Source of the DNA: Opitutales bacterium | GTDB lineage: Bacteria > Verrucomicrobiota > Verrucomicrobiia > Opitutales > UBA953 | Direction: 5' to 3' | Assembly: GCA_024697185.1 (NCBI GenBank) | Contig: JAILGB010000008.1 | Location: 1 to 50,614 of the forward strand | Length of the DNA: 50,614 nt | Shown: positions 42,137-50,514 of the stretch, piece after piece | Layout: each line of letters opens with the position of its first letter | How positions within the stretch are numbered: the stretch's first letter is position 1 | Notes under the pieces: generated by a model | The model's database searches: none | Seen by the model: only the letters and a program-made list of their open reading frames with translations | What the model was told of the DNA's origin: nothing | Made by a program: the position numbers and the translations under genes

Positions 42137-43450
42137 CTATTTTGTCACGAAGGCGACAAATCTGTTTTCCTCGGCGACGATTTTTTGACAAAAGTCGCGA
42201 TAATCGGCGGCGTCCTGCGGGATCGCGAGCGCGCAGGTAAAAATCGAGCCGCCCTGCCCGTTGAGTTCGCCGAGCCGTTTTTCATCGCTCGAGGCTTTTT
42301 CCGACGGGAAGAGAAATTTCCCGTTCCCGCAGTCGAGCACATGCATATAGGCGATCATCTGCTGCAAATCGGCGGAGTCGGGATTTTTTTTATCAAAGTT
42401 TTTGTATTTGGCGTCAAAGACGGTGCCGTTCCCGTAAAAATCCGGATAAAACCGTCCGATGTTCCCGGCGCGAAACGGGCTGAATCCGCCGCTCTTCTCT
42501 TTGTTTTGCGTGTGGGTGATCCCGTTCCCGCAAGTTTTCAAAAGCGTCCAGAGATATTCTTCCCAAAGCCAGGCTCCGTCAAAGAGCAAGCCGTAAATTT
42601 TTTTGTCCGAGCGCTCATAACGCAGTTTTTCGTGCATCAAAATCCAGCGGCAAAGTTTTCGTAGCGGCTCATAGTTTACAAAAAACGGCGAGCGGATCGG
42701 GTGGCGCGTCCGGGCGAGAACTTTGTCGCGCTCGAAACGGTTGTAGTCGGATGTGGCGTCGATAATTTGTTTTGCCGCCGCGCGCACATCAGGATCGCGG
42801 TCAGCGAGCTGCCGGCAAATCCTGTTCCCGCGAAGCTGTTCGAGCGTGTGGCGCACAAGCTGCGTTACGGCGTTGTCAAAACTGTGTTCCCGCGTCTTGT
42901 AGGCGACTTTGCCGCAAAAGGGAATGTTTTTTCGAATATGCCGCGAAACGTCGATGACTCCGCGCACGCGGGCGTCGTCGTATTCAAAACGCCGGTATTC
43001 CTTGTAAAGTCCCTGCGACAAGGCGCGTTTGAGATAAAACGGAAAAAGCAGCGGCAAAAAATCAAAAATGCGTTCCCGCGTCAGTCCGGTGGGCAAATCA
43101 AAAAAATTGATATGACAGACTTTTTGCAGCATATAATGCAAAAAGAAATCCGTTCCCGCCGCGCCACCTTGGGCAAAGCGCGAACAAATCGTCCACGACG
43201 TGTTCCCGCGGGCGACAAAACCCATAATGTCGCCCGTTACAAAACGGCTCACCCCGGCATTGTGCGAGACTCTGAAAACATGTTCGCTCTCGATACGATC
43301 CTTTGTCTCCGGCGGGAACAGCAAAAGCGTGTCGTTCCCGCGGATCAAGTCGCCGATCGTCCTGCCGCCGATATAATCGCAGTTCCCGCGATCTTCCTCC
43401 GGGAGCCGCATCTGCTCGTCGCCGTTATCTTTCAGAGCGATATCACTCAT
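42137..43450 (-). CDS. mcrC: McrC-family subunit of a 5-methylcytosine-type restriction system
   Basis: 437 residues, McrBC component with nuclease domain. The N-terminal half is beta-rich (YIGGRTIGDLIRGNDTLLLFPPE), followed by the family segment RVRGVIDVSRHIRKNIPF. The C-terminal PD-(D/E)xK site is FYPDFYGNGTVFDAKYK, with QQMIAYMHVL as the following helix. With McrB it would cut DNA carrying modified cytosines. Its start overlaps the mcrB stop by 8 bp (translational coupling). Unlike the DUF262 island, it contains many motif copies, suggesting longer residence in this chromosome. Confidence 0.87.
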   Translation of the reverse strand: MSDIALKDNGDEQMRLPEEDRGNCDYIGGRTIGDLIRGNDTLLLFPPETKDRIESEHVFRVSHNAGVSRFVTGDIMGFVARGNTSWTICSRFAQGGAAGTDFFLHYMLQKVCHINFFDLPTGLTRERIFDFLPLLFPFYLKRALSQGLYKEYRRFEYDDARVRGVIDVSRHIRKNIPFCGKVAYKTREHSFDNAVTQLVRHTLEQLRGNRICRQLADRDPDVRAAAKQIIDATSDYNRFERDKVLARTRHPIRSPFFVNYEPLRKLCRWILMHEKLRYERSDKKIYGLLFDGAWLWEEYLWTLLKTCGNGITHTQNKEKSGGFSPFRAGNIGRFYPDFYGNGTVFDAKYKNFDKKNPDSADLQQMIAYMHVLDCGNGKFLFPSEKASSDEKRLGELNGQGGSIFTCALAIPQDAADYRDFCQKIVAEENRFVAFVTK

Positions 43451-45386
43451 CGTTCAATTCGCCAAAATACGCCTTCTTCAAGTCTTCAAGCCTGTCCCCG
43501 CACTGCTCGTTCCCGCGAAGATATTCATGCAAAAGCGACGAGAGTTTCAAGTCCCACAAACGCTCCAAATCCTCCGCCGTCGTCTTCCCCAAAAAATAGG
43601 ACGCGCCGATGCAAAAAGCTTCGCCCAGTTCCGGAATCCCTCTGATCGCCGCATTCAAACGCTCCATTCTTTCGCGCGCCTCTCCGGAGATCCCCATATT
43701 GTCGGCGCTTTGCCCCGCCGTAATCTCCTCAAAGACAAAACGGCGCCGCATTGCAAAATCCATACTCTCGACACTGCGGTCAATGTCGTTCATCGTGCCG
43801 ATAATATAGACGTTTTCGGGAAGATAAAAACCGTCGGCAAAAGCATCGGACGGCTCGACAAGATTTTGATACTGCGTCGATACTCTTCCTTTTTCACCGC
43901 GATAACCCGGATCGATCGCAAAAAACAACTCGCCAAAAATCTTCGACAATTCCCCGCGATTGATCTCGTCGATAATCATCACAAAAGGCTTTTTGTCCAC
44001 CTTGGCGACGGGAACGCCGGAAGATTTCAAACGGGAACCCTTCAGCTCTTGGACAATCGAGAACACATACGAATCCGCCTGCGTGGCAAATTTTCGCCCG
44101 AAATGCTTGCGAATATCTTTGACACGATTTACGGGAACGGCTTTTGCCAAAAGCTCGATGATCTCTTCGCCGGAAACCGCCACGCGCGGCGTTTTTTCAT
44201 TTTGTCCGTTGTTGACGACAATGGCGTTCCCGCGGGACTCGACGATCTTAAATTCGCCACCGCTGATCAGTTTGTAGGAACGATTTTCCTCAATCGACTC
44301 ATCGACAAATTCCTGAAATTTTTCCGACCAAGACGATTCTTTGTCCCATTCTTCGGAACTTTTTTGAGAGTCGCTCAAATTCTTTTTAGCCCGACGGCAA
44401 AAATCCTTGAAGATACCGTCACGGCGTTCAAAGCCGATCGCGTTCCCGTCACTTTTTACCGGGCGCAAGCCCTCGACAAAATCCGTGTAGTCATAACTCG
44501 GATGAAACTGGACAAAAGCGATTTCCTCGTCACCGCAACCCATCGCCCTCGCAATCTCCTTCGCAAGATAAGTCTTCCCCGTTCCCGGAGTACCGTGCAA
44601 AATCAAATTTTTTGATTCCTCAAGCAAATCAATATAAGGCTTGTATTTGCCAAAATCCGTTCCCGCCGGAGCCTGACCGGCAAGTTCAACATTATGGGCG
44701 CGACGGTATGCCAAATCTGAAAATTCCGCGAACGATTTGAATTTCGAATCCGGAGATTTCATTCTTTTTTCGACTTCATTTAAAATTGCTTTGTAATCTT
44801 GAAAGCCGTTCATGTGTTTAGGGACATTTATTCCCATTTTTTCAAGAAGTCTTTGATTTTTACCGTCCAAGGCTAAAAATCTGTCGGGAGCGATCCAAAA
44901 AAGGGGCATTGTGTCCATCGCCCTCCGACTATGAAACATCTCCTCATCGCAATATTCCTCCAATTTTTTCTCATCATTTTGAAGGACGGCTTCAAAAATT
45001 CCCCAATATCTTTTACCCCTCTTGCTCCAAGATTTACTATTTTCAGATGTATAAAAACTGTTTTGATTATTTAAAATCGGAATTCCTAGAAAATCGTTTG
45101 GAACGTCTGCGTTGATTTCAAATTTTTCTTTAAAGTAGGCGGCAATTTTTTTTCGCGCTTTTTCTCTTATGTCGCGATTAAAAATTCCAAAAATACTGAA
45201 GGGATCGATTTCCGGATTTTCCAATCCCGGTCCTCCTTCAGGATTAAATTTCAAATATTTTATATATTCTTCAGGCAGTCCATAGACGATTTTCATCAAA
45301 TCTTTTCGTCTGTCTTTGTAGCTGAGGATTTTTTGTGCCAATTCTTTGTAGAACGGGATCCATGTAAATTTATTATTTTCCATCAT
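43443..45386 (-). CDS. mcrB: McrB-family AAA+ GTPase subunit of a restriction system
   Basis: 647 residues. The first 240 are a poorly conserved domain that probably recognises DNA or its modification. Walker A LILHGTPGTGKT (261-272), AFVQFHPSYDYTDFVEGLRP, Walker B VMIIDEINRGELSKIFGELF, and the McrB-type TMNDIDRSVESMDFAMRRRF. McrB is a GTP-driven motor that recruits McrC. The 5' 600 bases are clearly more AT-rich and free of GGGAACG, while the AAA+ part has several copies, so the target-recognition part may have been replaced separately. No Shine-Dalgarno is visible. Confidence 0.88.
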   Translation of the reverse strand: MMENNKFTWIPFYKELAQKILSYKDRRKDLMKIVYGLPEEYIKYLKFNPEGGPGLENPEIDPFSIFGIFNRDIREKARKKIAAYFKEKFEINADVPNDFLGIPILNNQNSFYTSENSKSWSKRGKRYWGIFEAVLQNDEKKLEEYCDEEMFHSRRAMDTMPLFWIAPDRFLALDGKNQRLLEKMGINVPKHMNGFQDYKAILNEVEKRMKSPDSKFKSFAEFSDLAYRRAHNVELAGQAPAGTDFGKYKPYIDLLEESKNLILHGTPGTGKTYLAKEIARAMGCGDEEIAFVQFHPSYDYTDFVEGLRPVKSDGNAIGFERRDGIFKDFCRRAKKNLSDSQKSSEEWDKESSWSEKFQEFVDESIEENRSYKLISGGEFKIVESRGNAIVVNNGQNEKTPRVAVSGEEIIELLAKAVPVNRVKDIRKHFGRKFATQADSYVFSIVQELKGSRLKSSGVPVAKVDKKPFVMIIDEINRGELSKIFGELFFAIDPGYRGEKGRVSTQYQNLVEPSDAFADGFYLPENVYIIGTMNDIDRSVESMDFAMRRRFVFEEITAGQSADNMGISGEARERMERLNAAIRGIPELGEAFCIGASYFLGKTTAEDLERLWDLKLSSLLHEYLRGNEQCGDRLEDLKKAYFGELNDE

Positions 45387-45472
45387 AGAAAAAAATTAAT
45401 GTTAAAATGAGAAATAGGGTTTTCCTAAGTTCCATTTTAATAGAGTCCAAAAAAAAAAACGCAACAACTTTT

Positions 45473-45506
45473 GCGTTCCCGTCTATTTTTATTTTAGCGG
45501 GAACGC
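45473..45506 (-). terminator. Inverted motif pair after tlyA
   Basis: Arms GCGTTCCCG / CGGGAACGC (9 bp, 16-nt loop) beginning 4 bp beyond the tlyA stop codon. A run of ten T follows about 23 nt further on the minus strand (45450-45459). Confidence 0.6.
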
Positions 45507-45510
45507 GGTT

Positions 45511-46263
45511 TCAGGCGTTTGTTTTTTTGGCGCAAAAGAGGTATTCGACGTTCCCGTCTCCGCCGTGGATTGGGGATTCGCAAAGGTTTTGGAGGCAAAA
45601 TCCCGGCAATGTTGTTTTGCAAAAATCGAGGATTTCGCGGATGACGCGGTCGCGGATTTTTTGGTCTTTGATGATGCCGCGGACGGCGGAGACTTCTTCG
45701 CGTGTCGCTTCAAACTGGGGTTTGATGAGCATAACGAGGAGTCCGTTTTCTTTGACGCGGTTCCAGGCGGGAACGAGGATCAGTTTGAGCGAGATAAAGG
45801 AAAGGTCTCCGACGACGAGGTCGTATTGTTCCCGCGGGAGTTCGACGGTGTCGAGGTTTCGCGCGTTGATTTTTTCGAGGTTGGTGACGCGCGGGTCTCG
45901 GCGGAGTTTTTCGTGGAGTTGTCCGTGTCCGACATCGATGCAGGTGACGTCTGCGGCTCCGTGTTGGAGGAGGCAGTCGGTGAAACCGCCGGTCGAGGCA
46001 CCGACATCGAGGGCGTGCGTTCCCGCGACATCGAGTTTAAAATTTTCAATCGCCCCGAGCATTTTTTCGCCGCCGCGGGAGACGAATCTCGGGGGTGTCT
46101 CGACAAAAAGTTCTGTCGTGTCGGGCAGCATTTGCGAGGGTTTTTGAACGAGGGCATCAGGGCCGCTGCGCACTTTTCCAGCCATAATGAGGATTTTTGC
46201 CTGGGAGCGCGAAGCCGCTTTTCCCTGCAAGAACAAGAGTTCGTCCGCCCTGATTTTTTTCAT
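45511..46263 (-). CDS. tlyA: TlyA-family rRNA 2'-O-methyltransferase
   Basis: About 250 residues from the ATG at 46263, one base after the mutS stop (TGAGATG); the much longer upstream frame is a shadow of mutS. N-terminal S4 domain (KKIRADELLFLQGKAASRSQAKILIMAG). FtsJ-like methyltransferase: ALDVGASTGGFTDCLLQHGA (SAM motif), VTCIDVGHGQL, and VVGDLSFISL. Known TlyA enzymes methylate 16S and/or 23S rRNA. Translation is likely coupled to mutS. Confidence 0.93.
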   Translation of the reverse strand: MKKIRADELLFLQGKAASRSQAKILIMAGKVRSGPDALVQKPSQMLPDTTELFVETPPRFVSRGGEKMLGAIENFKLDVAGTHALDVGASTGGFTDCLLQHGAADVTCIDVGHGQLHEKLRRDPRVTNLEKINARNLDTVELPREQYDLVVGDLSFISLKLILVPAWNRVKENGLLVMLIKPQFEATREEVSAVRGIIKDQKIRDRVIREILDFCKTTLPGFCLQNLCESPIHGGDGNVEYLFCAKKTNA

Positions 46264-46264
46264 C

Positions 46265-48844
46265 TCAAAAATTGAAAAAAAGTTGTCCGTTGTCCTTTTT
46301 GGGGGGTGGCGGCAGAACGGCTTCGGGGGCTTCGGCGACAAAATCGATATTTTTTTCCTCCGGTTTTTCGTGGGCGGGAACGGGATTTTCGTCTTCGATA
46401 TTGATTTTTGTCGATTGGGTTTCGAGTTGGGCGAGGATTTCTGTTGCCCGGTCGATGACTTTTTGGGGGAGTCCGGCGAGTCTTGCGACGTGAATACCGT
46501 AGGAGCGCCCGATGGATCCGGGGATGACCTGTCGGACAAAGACGATTTCCTGGTTCCACTCTTTTACCAGCACGCAGTAGTTTTTGATGCGCGGCAATTT
46601 TGAGGCGACGCGGGTGAGTTCGTGGTAGTGGGTCGCGAAAAGGGTTCTCGGTCCTGCTTCGGCGTTCCCGTGGATGTATTCGACGACGGACCATGCGATC
46701 GAGAGGCCGTCATAGGTTGAAGTTCCTCTGCCGATTTCGTCGAGGATGACCAAGCTTTTTTCTGTCGCGTTGTTCAAGATGTTGGCGGTTTCGTTCATCT
46801 CGACCATGAATGTCGAGTTCCCGCGGGAGAGTTCGTCGCTGGCGCCGACGCGGCAAAAGATGCGGTCGGCAACGCCGATGCGGGCTTTTTGCGCGGGAAC
46901 GTAGCAGCCGATTTGGGCGAGCAGCGCGATCAGGGCGACTTGGCGGATGTAGGTTGATTTTCCCGCCATGTTGGGGCCGGTAATCAGGGCGATTTGGACT
47001 TTGTCCGCCTGCAGGGAAGTGTCGTTGGGGACAAATTGCCCGAGGCGTCCCGTTCCCGCGAGGACTTGTTCGACGACGGGATGTCTTCCCTGCCCGATTT
47101 CGAGAACGCCGGAATCGTCGAGTTGCGGTTTGCAATAGTTCCATGTCTCGGCGAGCACCGCCCAGCCGGCAAAAATATCGACTTGCGCGAGCGCGGAGGC
47201 GGTGTTTGCGAGGCTGTCCGCCGCCGCGATGATTTTTTCGACGATCCCGTCATAAATCTCGCGGGAACGCTGATTGTAACGTTCTTCGGAATGGAGGTTT
47301 TCCTCTTCCTTCGCCTTGAGTTCGTTGGTCGAATAGCGCTCGGCGCCGACTAAGGTTTGCCGGCGGTCAAAGTAGTCGGGGACTTTGTCCTTGTTGGCTT
47401 TGGAGACTTCGATTGACCAGCCGAATGTGCTGGTAAAGCAAAGGCGCAGATTGCCGATGCCCGTTTCCCGGATCAGGCGCTGCTCGTATTCGTTGAGCCA
47501 TTGGTTGATGCGGGATTTGGCGTTTCGATATTCGTCGAGCTGTTCGTCGTAGCCTTCGCGAATGACGGTTTTGTCCGTTCCCGCGAGTTCGTCGATGAGG
47601 GCGGATTCGAGCAAATGCAAAAGCTCCGCGTGTTCGTCGATATTTGTCAAAAGCCGGTCCAGCGGACTGGGCGAGAAATGCGACAGCTCGTTCTTTATCT
47701 GCGGGACATGCCGGAGGCTTTCCCGAATCGCCGCCAGGTCGCGCGGCAATTTGCTCACGGATTTCATCCTGCCCAAAATGCGCGGCAAATCGCGGACATA
47801 CGCCAATTCGTCGCGAATCCGCCCCGTCGCCGAGGGCATTTTGAAAAATTCCTCAACGCAATTTTGGCGGAAACGGATTTGCTCCAAATCGCGCAAAGGC
47901 ATCGCCAGCCAGCGTTCGAGCATGCGCGCTCCTTCCGCCGTCCGCGTATAGTCGATCGCATCCAAAAGCGAACCGGAACGCGTATTGGCGGCGGAACGAA
48001 AAATCTCCAAGTTTCGGACGGACGCGGGATCGATAAACAAAACCTCGCCGTTGCGAACCTCCGTAATTTTTTTGAGACATTTGGGCTGCTCGCAAAGCAT
48101 ATCCGACAGATAATAAATCAAAGCGCCCGCAGGGCCGAGAGCCGGATGCTTGGAGGCGATCCCGAAGCCCGCCAGCGAATTGGTCGCCAAAGTCCGTATG
48201 ACTTTTTCCTCACCCGTCAAAACGCCAAATTTCCAATCCTCAAGCCGCGTCACCATGCTCCACGACAGCAACGGCGACAAATGCGCGGGAACGCTGCCCT
48301 CGCGCCACGCCTCGGGAATAAGGATTTCCGTCGGGCGCAAACCCGTCAGGAGCGAAAGCAGCTGCGATTTGTCCTTAGCTGTCGAGATAAAAAATTCCCC
48401 TGTCGTCGCATCCGCCCAAGCCGCCGACAAGCCGGACGCGTCCTCGTTGAGCGCCAAAATATAATTGTTGGACTTGGAATCCAGCTGTGCTTCTTCAAAT
48501 GTCGTTCCCGGCGTAATGATGCGGACCAGCGCGCGATTGACCAAATGCCCCGGGCGCGGAGTCTCCGTTTGCTCACAAATGGCGATTTTGATGCCGACCT
48601 TGAGCGCCTTGCTGAGATAGGTGTCGATCGCGTGGTAAGGAATGCCCGCCAGCGGCGCACCGCCGCGCTTGGTCAGTGTAATCCCCAAAAGCTCACTCCC
48701 GCGAACGGCATCGTCCTCAAACATTTCATAAAAATCACCGCAACGAAAAAGCAACAGCGTGTTCGGCGGCACTTTTTCGCGAAACTGCCAATACTGCTCC
48801 AACATCGGAGTTCGCTTGGGCGAGACTTTTTCTTCTCTTGCCAT
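46265..48844 (-). CDS. mutS: DNA mismatch repair protein MutS
   Basis: 859 residues, normal MutS length. N-terminal mismatch-binding domain with the F-x-E-type motif (LLFRCGDFYEMFEDDA, residues 28-43; the mismatch-recognising Phe-Tyr-Glu is FYE). Connector, lever and clamp domains follow, then ATPase Walker A TGPNMAGKSTYIRQVALI (about 620), Walker B region SLVILDEIGRGTSTYDGLSIA, and FATHYHEL. It starts mismatch repair. A mutS near candidate uptake sequences is of interest because MutS limits recombination between diverged DNA. tlyA follows directly. No clear promoter before it. Confidence 0.97.
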   Translation of the reverse strand: MAREEKVSPKRTPMLEQYWQFREKVPPNTLLLFRCGDFYEMFEDDAVRGSELLGITLTKRGGAPLAGIPYHAIDTYLSKALKVGIKIAICEQTETPRPGHLVNRALVRIITPGTTFEEAQLDSKSNNYILALNEDASGLSAAWADATTGEFFISTAKDKSQLLSLLTGLRPTEILIPEAWREGSVPAHLSPLLSWSMVTRLEDWKFGVLTGEEKVIRTLATNSLAGFGIASKHPALGPAGALIYYLSDMLCEQPKCLKKITEVRNGEVLFIDPASVRNLEIFRSAANTRSGSLLDAIDYTRTAEGARMLERWLAMPLRDLEQIRFRQNCVEEFFKMPSATGRIRDELAYVRDLPRILGRMKSVSKLPRDLAAIRESLRHVPQIKNELSHFSPSPLDRLLTNIDEHAELLHLLESALIDELAGTDKTVIREGYDEQLDEYRNAKSRINQWLNEYEQRLIRETGIGNLRLCFTSTFGWSIEVSKANKDKVPDYFDRRQTLVGAERYSTNELKAKEEENLHSEERYNQRSREIYDGIVEKIIAAADSLANTASALAQVDIFAGWAVLAETWNYCKPQLDDSGVLEIGQGRHPVVEQVLAGTGRLGQFVPNDTSLQADKVQIALITGPNMAGKSTYIRQVALIALLAQIGCYVPAQKARIGVADRIFCRVGASDELSRGNSTFMVEMNETANILNNATEKSLVILDEIGRGTSTYDGLSIAWSVVEYIHGNAEAGPRTLFATHYHELTRVASKLPRIKNYCVLVKEWNQEIVFVRQVIPGSIGRSYGIHVARLAGLPQKVIDRATEILAQLETQSTKINIEDENPVPAHEKPEEKNIDFVAEAPEAVLPPPPKKDNGQLFFNF

Positions 48845-48985
48845 AAAACGATGATAACAAAAAGATTTTGGCTCCGCGAAAAAATTTTAAAAAAGAGCCG
48901 TTCCCGCGAGATAGTTCATATTAAAAAATAACAATGGTTATTTTACTATCATTTCAAAATATCCTATACCTTATTAACATCATTT

Positions 48986-49588
48986 TTATTTTATTTTTGT
49001 TAATGGATAATACCAAACACTCCCTGTTAATGTCATTAAGATGGAAAGCGGCACATCAACAAACACTGCATCGAGAATGGCGACCGCACAACGCGTTCCC
49101 GACTCATTCACCTCTTTTCGGACAAGAGGAATCGCAGGAGGCGAATCATTAAAACTCAAGCCGAACTCCAAACAATCTTTTATCTCGTCTTTTGGAACAG
49201 GAATCTCACAGCAAGAAGCACAAACCTGCGGATCTGAATTATATATTTCAAAAACAGCAAGCGGACTGCCATCGCCATAAGCAAATTTATTCATTTTTAC
49301 AAAAACAAAGTCTCGCGAATCTGTTTCACGCTCCGAATAATAAGCCCCTCCGGCTCCTGAAAACGGAACGGCAATTTTTGCAAAAGTATATTTTTTAGAA
49401 TATGGAATTACCGGACATTTTAAAATAATCTCGCCATTAACAGAATAGGATGATACAGATTTCGAAGGAACGGCAAAATAATAAGAATTCCCTGATTCTG
49501 AAATATTTTTTGATGTTTGAGATATGGCAATACAAGCAGAAGAAAAAGAACTTATAATAGCCATAAATAAAAAAATAAAATATCTCAT
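48986..49588 (-). CDS. Putative lipoprotein, unknown function
   Basis: About 200 residues from the ATG at 49588, giving MRYFIFLFMAIISSFSSACI with a lipobox-like SSAC; a longer frame from 49663 is less likely. The body is beta-rich with Cys pairs (SDPQVCASCCEIPVP) and ends VDVPLSILMTLTG plus a short tail, similar to small YceK-type lipoproteins whose C-terminus reads FAxVDxPLSxVxDTxxLP. That likeness is only suggestive. The DNA is AT-rich with a single motif copy, unlike the chromosome to the left. Same type and orientation as the next lipoprotein gene. The 141-bp gap to mutS (48845-48985) is AT-rich with one motif copy and no gene. Confidence 0.65.
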   Translation of the reverse strand: MRYFIFLFMAIISSFSSACIAISQTSKNISESGNSYYFAVPSKSVSSYSVNGEIILKCPVIPYSKKYTFAKIAVPFSGAGGAYYSERETDSRDFVFVKMNKFAYGDGSPLAVFEIYNSDPQVCASCCEIPVPKDEIKDCLEFGLSFNDSPPAIPLVRKEVNESGTRCAVAILDAVFVDVPLSILMTLTGSVWYYPLTKIK

Positions 49589-49683
49589 TACTATCGCCTG
49601 ATACTGATTCAGATTGTTTGTCGAATAATTCGAAATTCGGGATTTGCCACAACTAGTCAACATATTTATACCTTACTCTCTCA

Positions 49684-49737
49684 TAGTCTTAGGGTGTAGA
49701 CTCCCCAATAATAGTCTCAGGGTAGACCCCCCAATAA
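49684..49737. repeat. Imperfect tandem duplication at a gene end
   Basis: Two adjacent units of 28 and 26 bp (49684-49711 and 49712-49737), each reading TAGTCT-AGGGT-AGAC-CCCCAATAA with small differences. The duplication lies over the stop codon region of the 49689-50210 gene and doubles part of its C-terminal codons in a shifted frame. Confidence 0.8.
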
Positions 49738-50210
49738 ATGAAATAAACATTTCTCTCTAAAATATCTTCCACTTCATTCAAAATGGTAGAGGGTAAATAT
49801 TCCGTCTCCAGGTGCTCAACAACTGTTTCTGGAAAAATTTTTGCCCAACGTTCTCCAATCTCAGAATGTTCTCCAATCCTCAAATGTTTATCCTTTAAAA
49901 AAGCATCTCCCTCCATAGGAACTAAATGAAAGAGTATATCTCCAGCCCTTAATCTTTTATCGGTGGATTCAAGAATCTCATATTTGGCCAATAAGAAAAA
50001 CGAACAAGGTGAAGAGGATGATAACTCCCGAGAGTACCAAATACTTCCTCTATCAAGAGTATTAATTCTTATACAAATCTCAGACTCAGACAAGAATGTC
50101 CGTGGCGCGTTTCGGGGAATCTGTCTATTGTGAATAAAATCTTTTTTAAGATCTGCGTAAGATGAACATCCGCAAACAACAAGAGATAAAAAAATAAAAA
50201 GAATTCTCAT
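49689..50210 (-). CDS. Putative lipoprotein, unknown function
   Basis: 173 residues from the ATG at 50210, preceded by GGGTGAT; an upstream ATG at 50318 would add 36 non-signal residues. MRILFIFLSLVVCGCSSYAD is a lipoprotein signal with lipobox VCGC. The remainder is a mixed alpha/beta domain without recognised motifs, ending with a charged helix and EDILERNVYFIYWGVY. AT-rich, no GGGAACG copies. Its last codons are affected by the tandem duplication at 49684-49737, which probably replaced the original terminus. May be co-transcribed with the lipoprotein gene at 48986. Confidence 0.65.
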   Translation of the reverse strand: MRILFIFLSLVVCGCSSYADLKKDFIHNRQIPRNAPRTFLSESEICIRINTLDRGSIWYSRELSSSSPCSFFLLAKYEILESTDKRLRAGDILFHLVPMEGDAFLKDKHLRIGEHSEIGERWAKIFPETVVEHLETEYLPSTILNEVEDILERNVYFIYWGVYPETIIGESTP

Positions 50211-50271
50211 ATCACCCAAATCTTTCCTGTGGATCGTTGAGGAAAATATCGATCTACATATCCCCTTTTTA

Positions 50272-50439
50272 TCATTCCTGTATGTCCGGTGTCCGCAAAA
50301 AAGCGATTTTATTTTCATTTTCTATGCATTTACGAGGCATCATCTTAAACACGTTGGACTCTAAATATTTATTTGAGTTTCCTTTTTCGGGGAAAAATCG
50401 TTCCATGTCGTAAATGATTTTAAAATCTGCATTTTCCAT
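50272..50439 (-). CDS. Small unknown ORF upstream of the lipoprotein genes
   Basis: 55 codons, MENADFKIIYDMERFFPEKG at the start, ending TGA at 50272-50274. AT-rich and of similar composition to its neighbours. The same frame stays open for 11 codons before the ATG (back to TAA), so it could also be a gene remnant. No family recognised. Confidence 0.3.
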   Translation of the reverse strand: MENADFKIIYDMERFFPEKGNSNKYLESNVFKMMPRKCIENENKIAFLRTPDIQE

Positions 50440-50514
50440 TTTTTTTAATCGATTTTCCGGCCAGTCTTCTGTTTAAACTCCATTTACCGGCGAACGCCTT
50501 ATTCGAAAACGAAG

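Noticed and set aside
46264-46539. Longer TlyA with a Ser/Pro/Lys-rich N-terminus
   Set aside because: That stretch is an out-of-frame read of mutS; the S4 domain starts at the ATG at 46263.
47501-48931. 476-codon plus-strand frame opposite mutS
   Set aside because: Antisense shadow of mutS, Arg-rich, no start signal.
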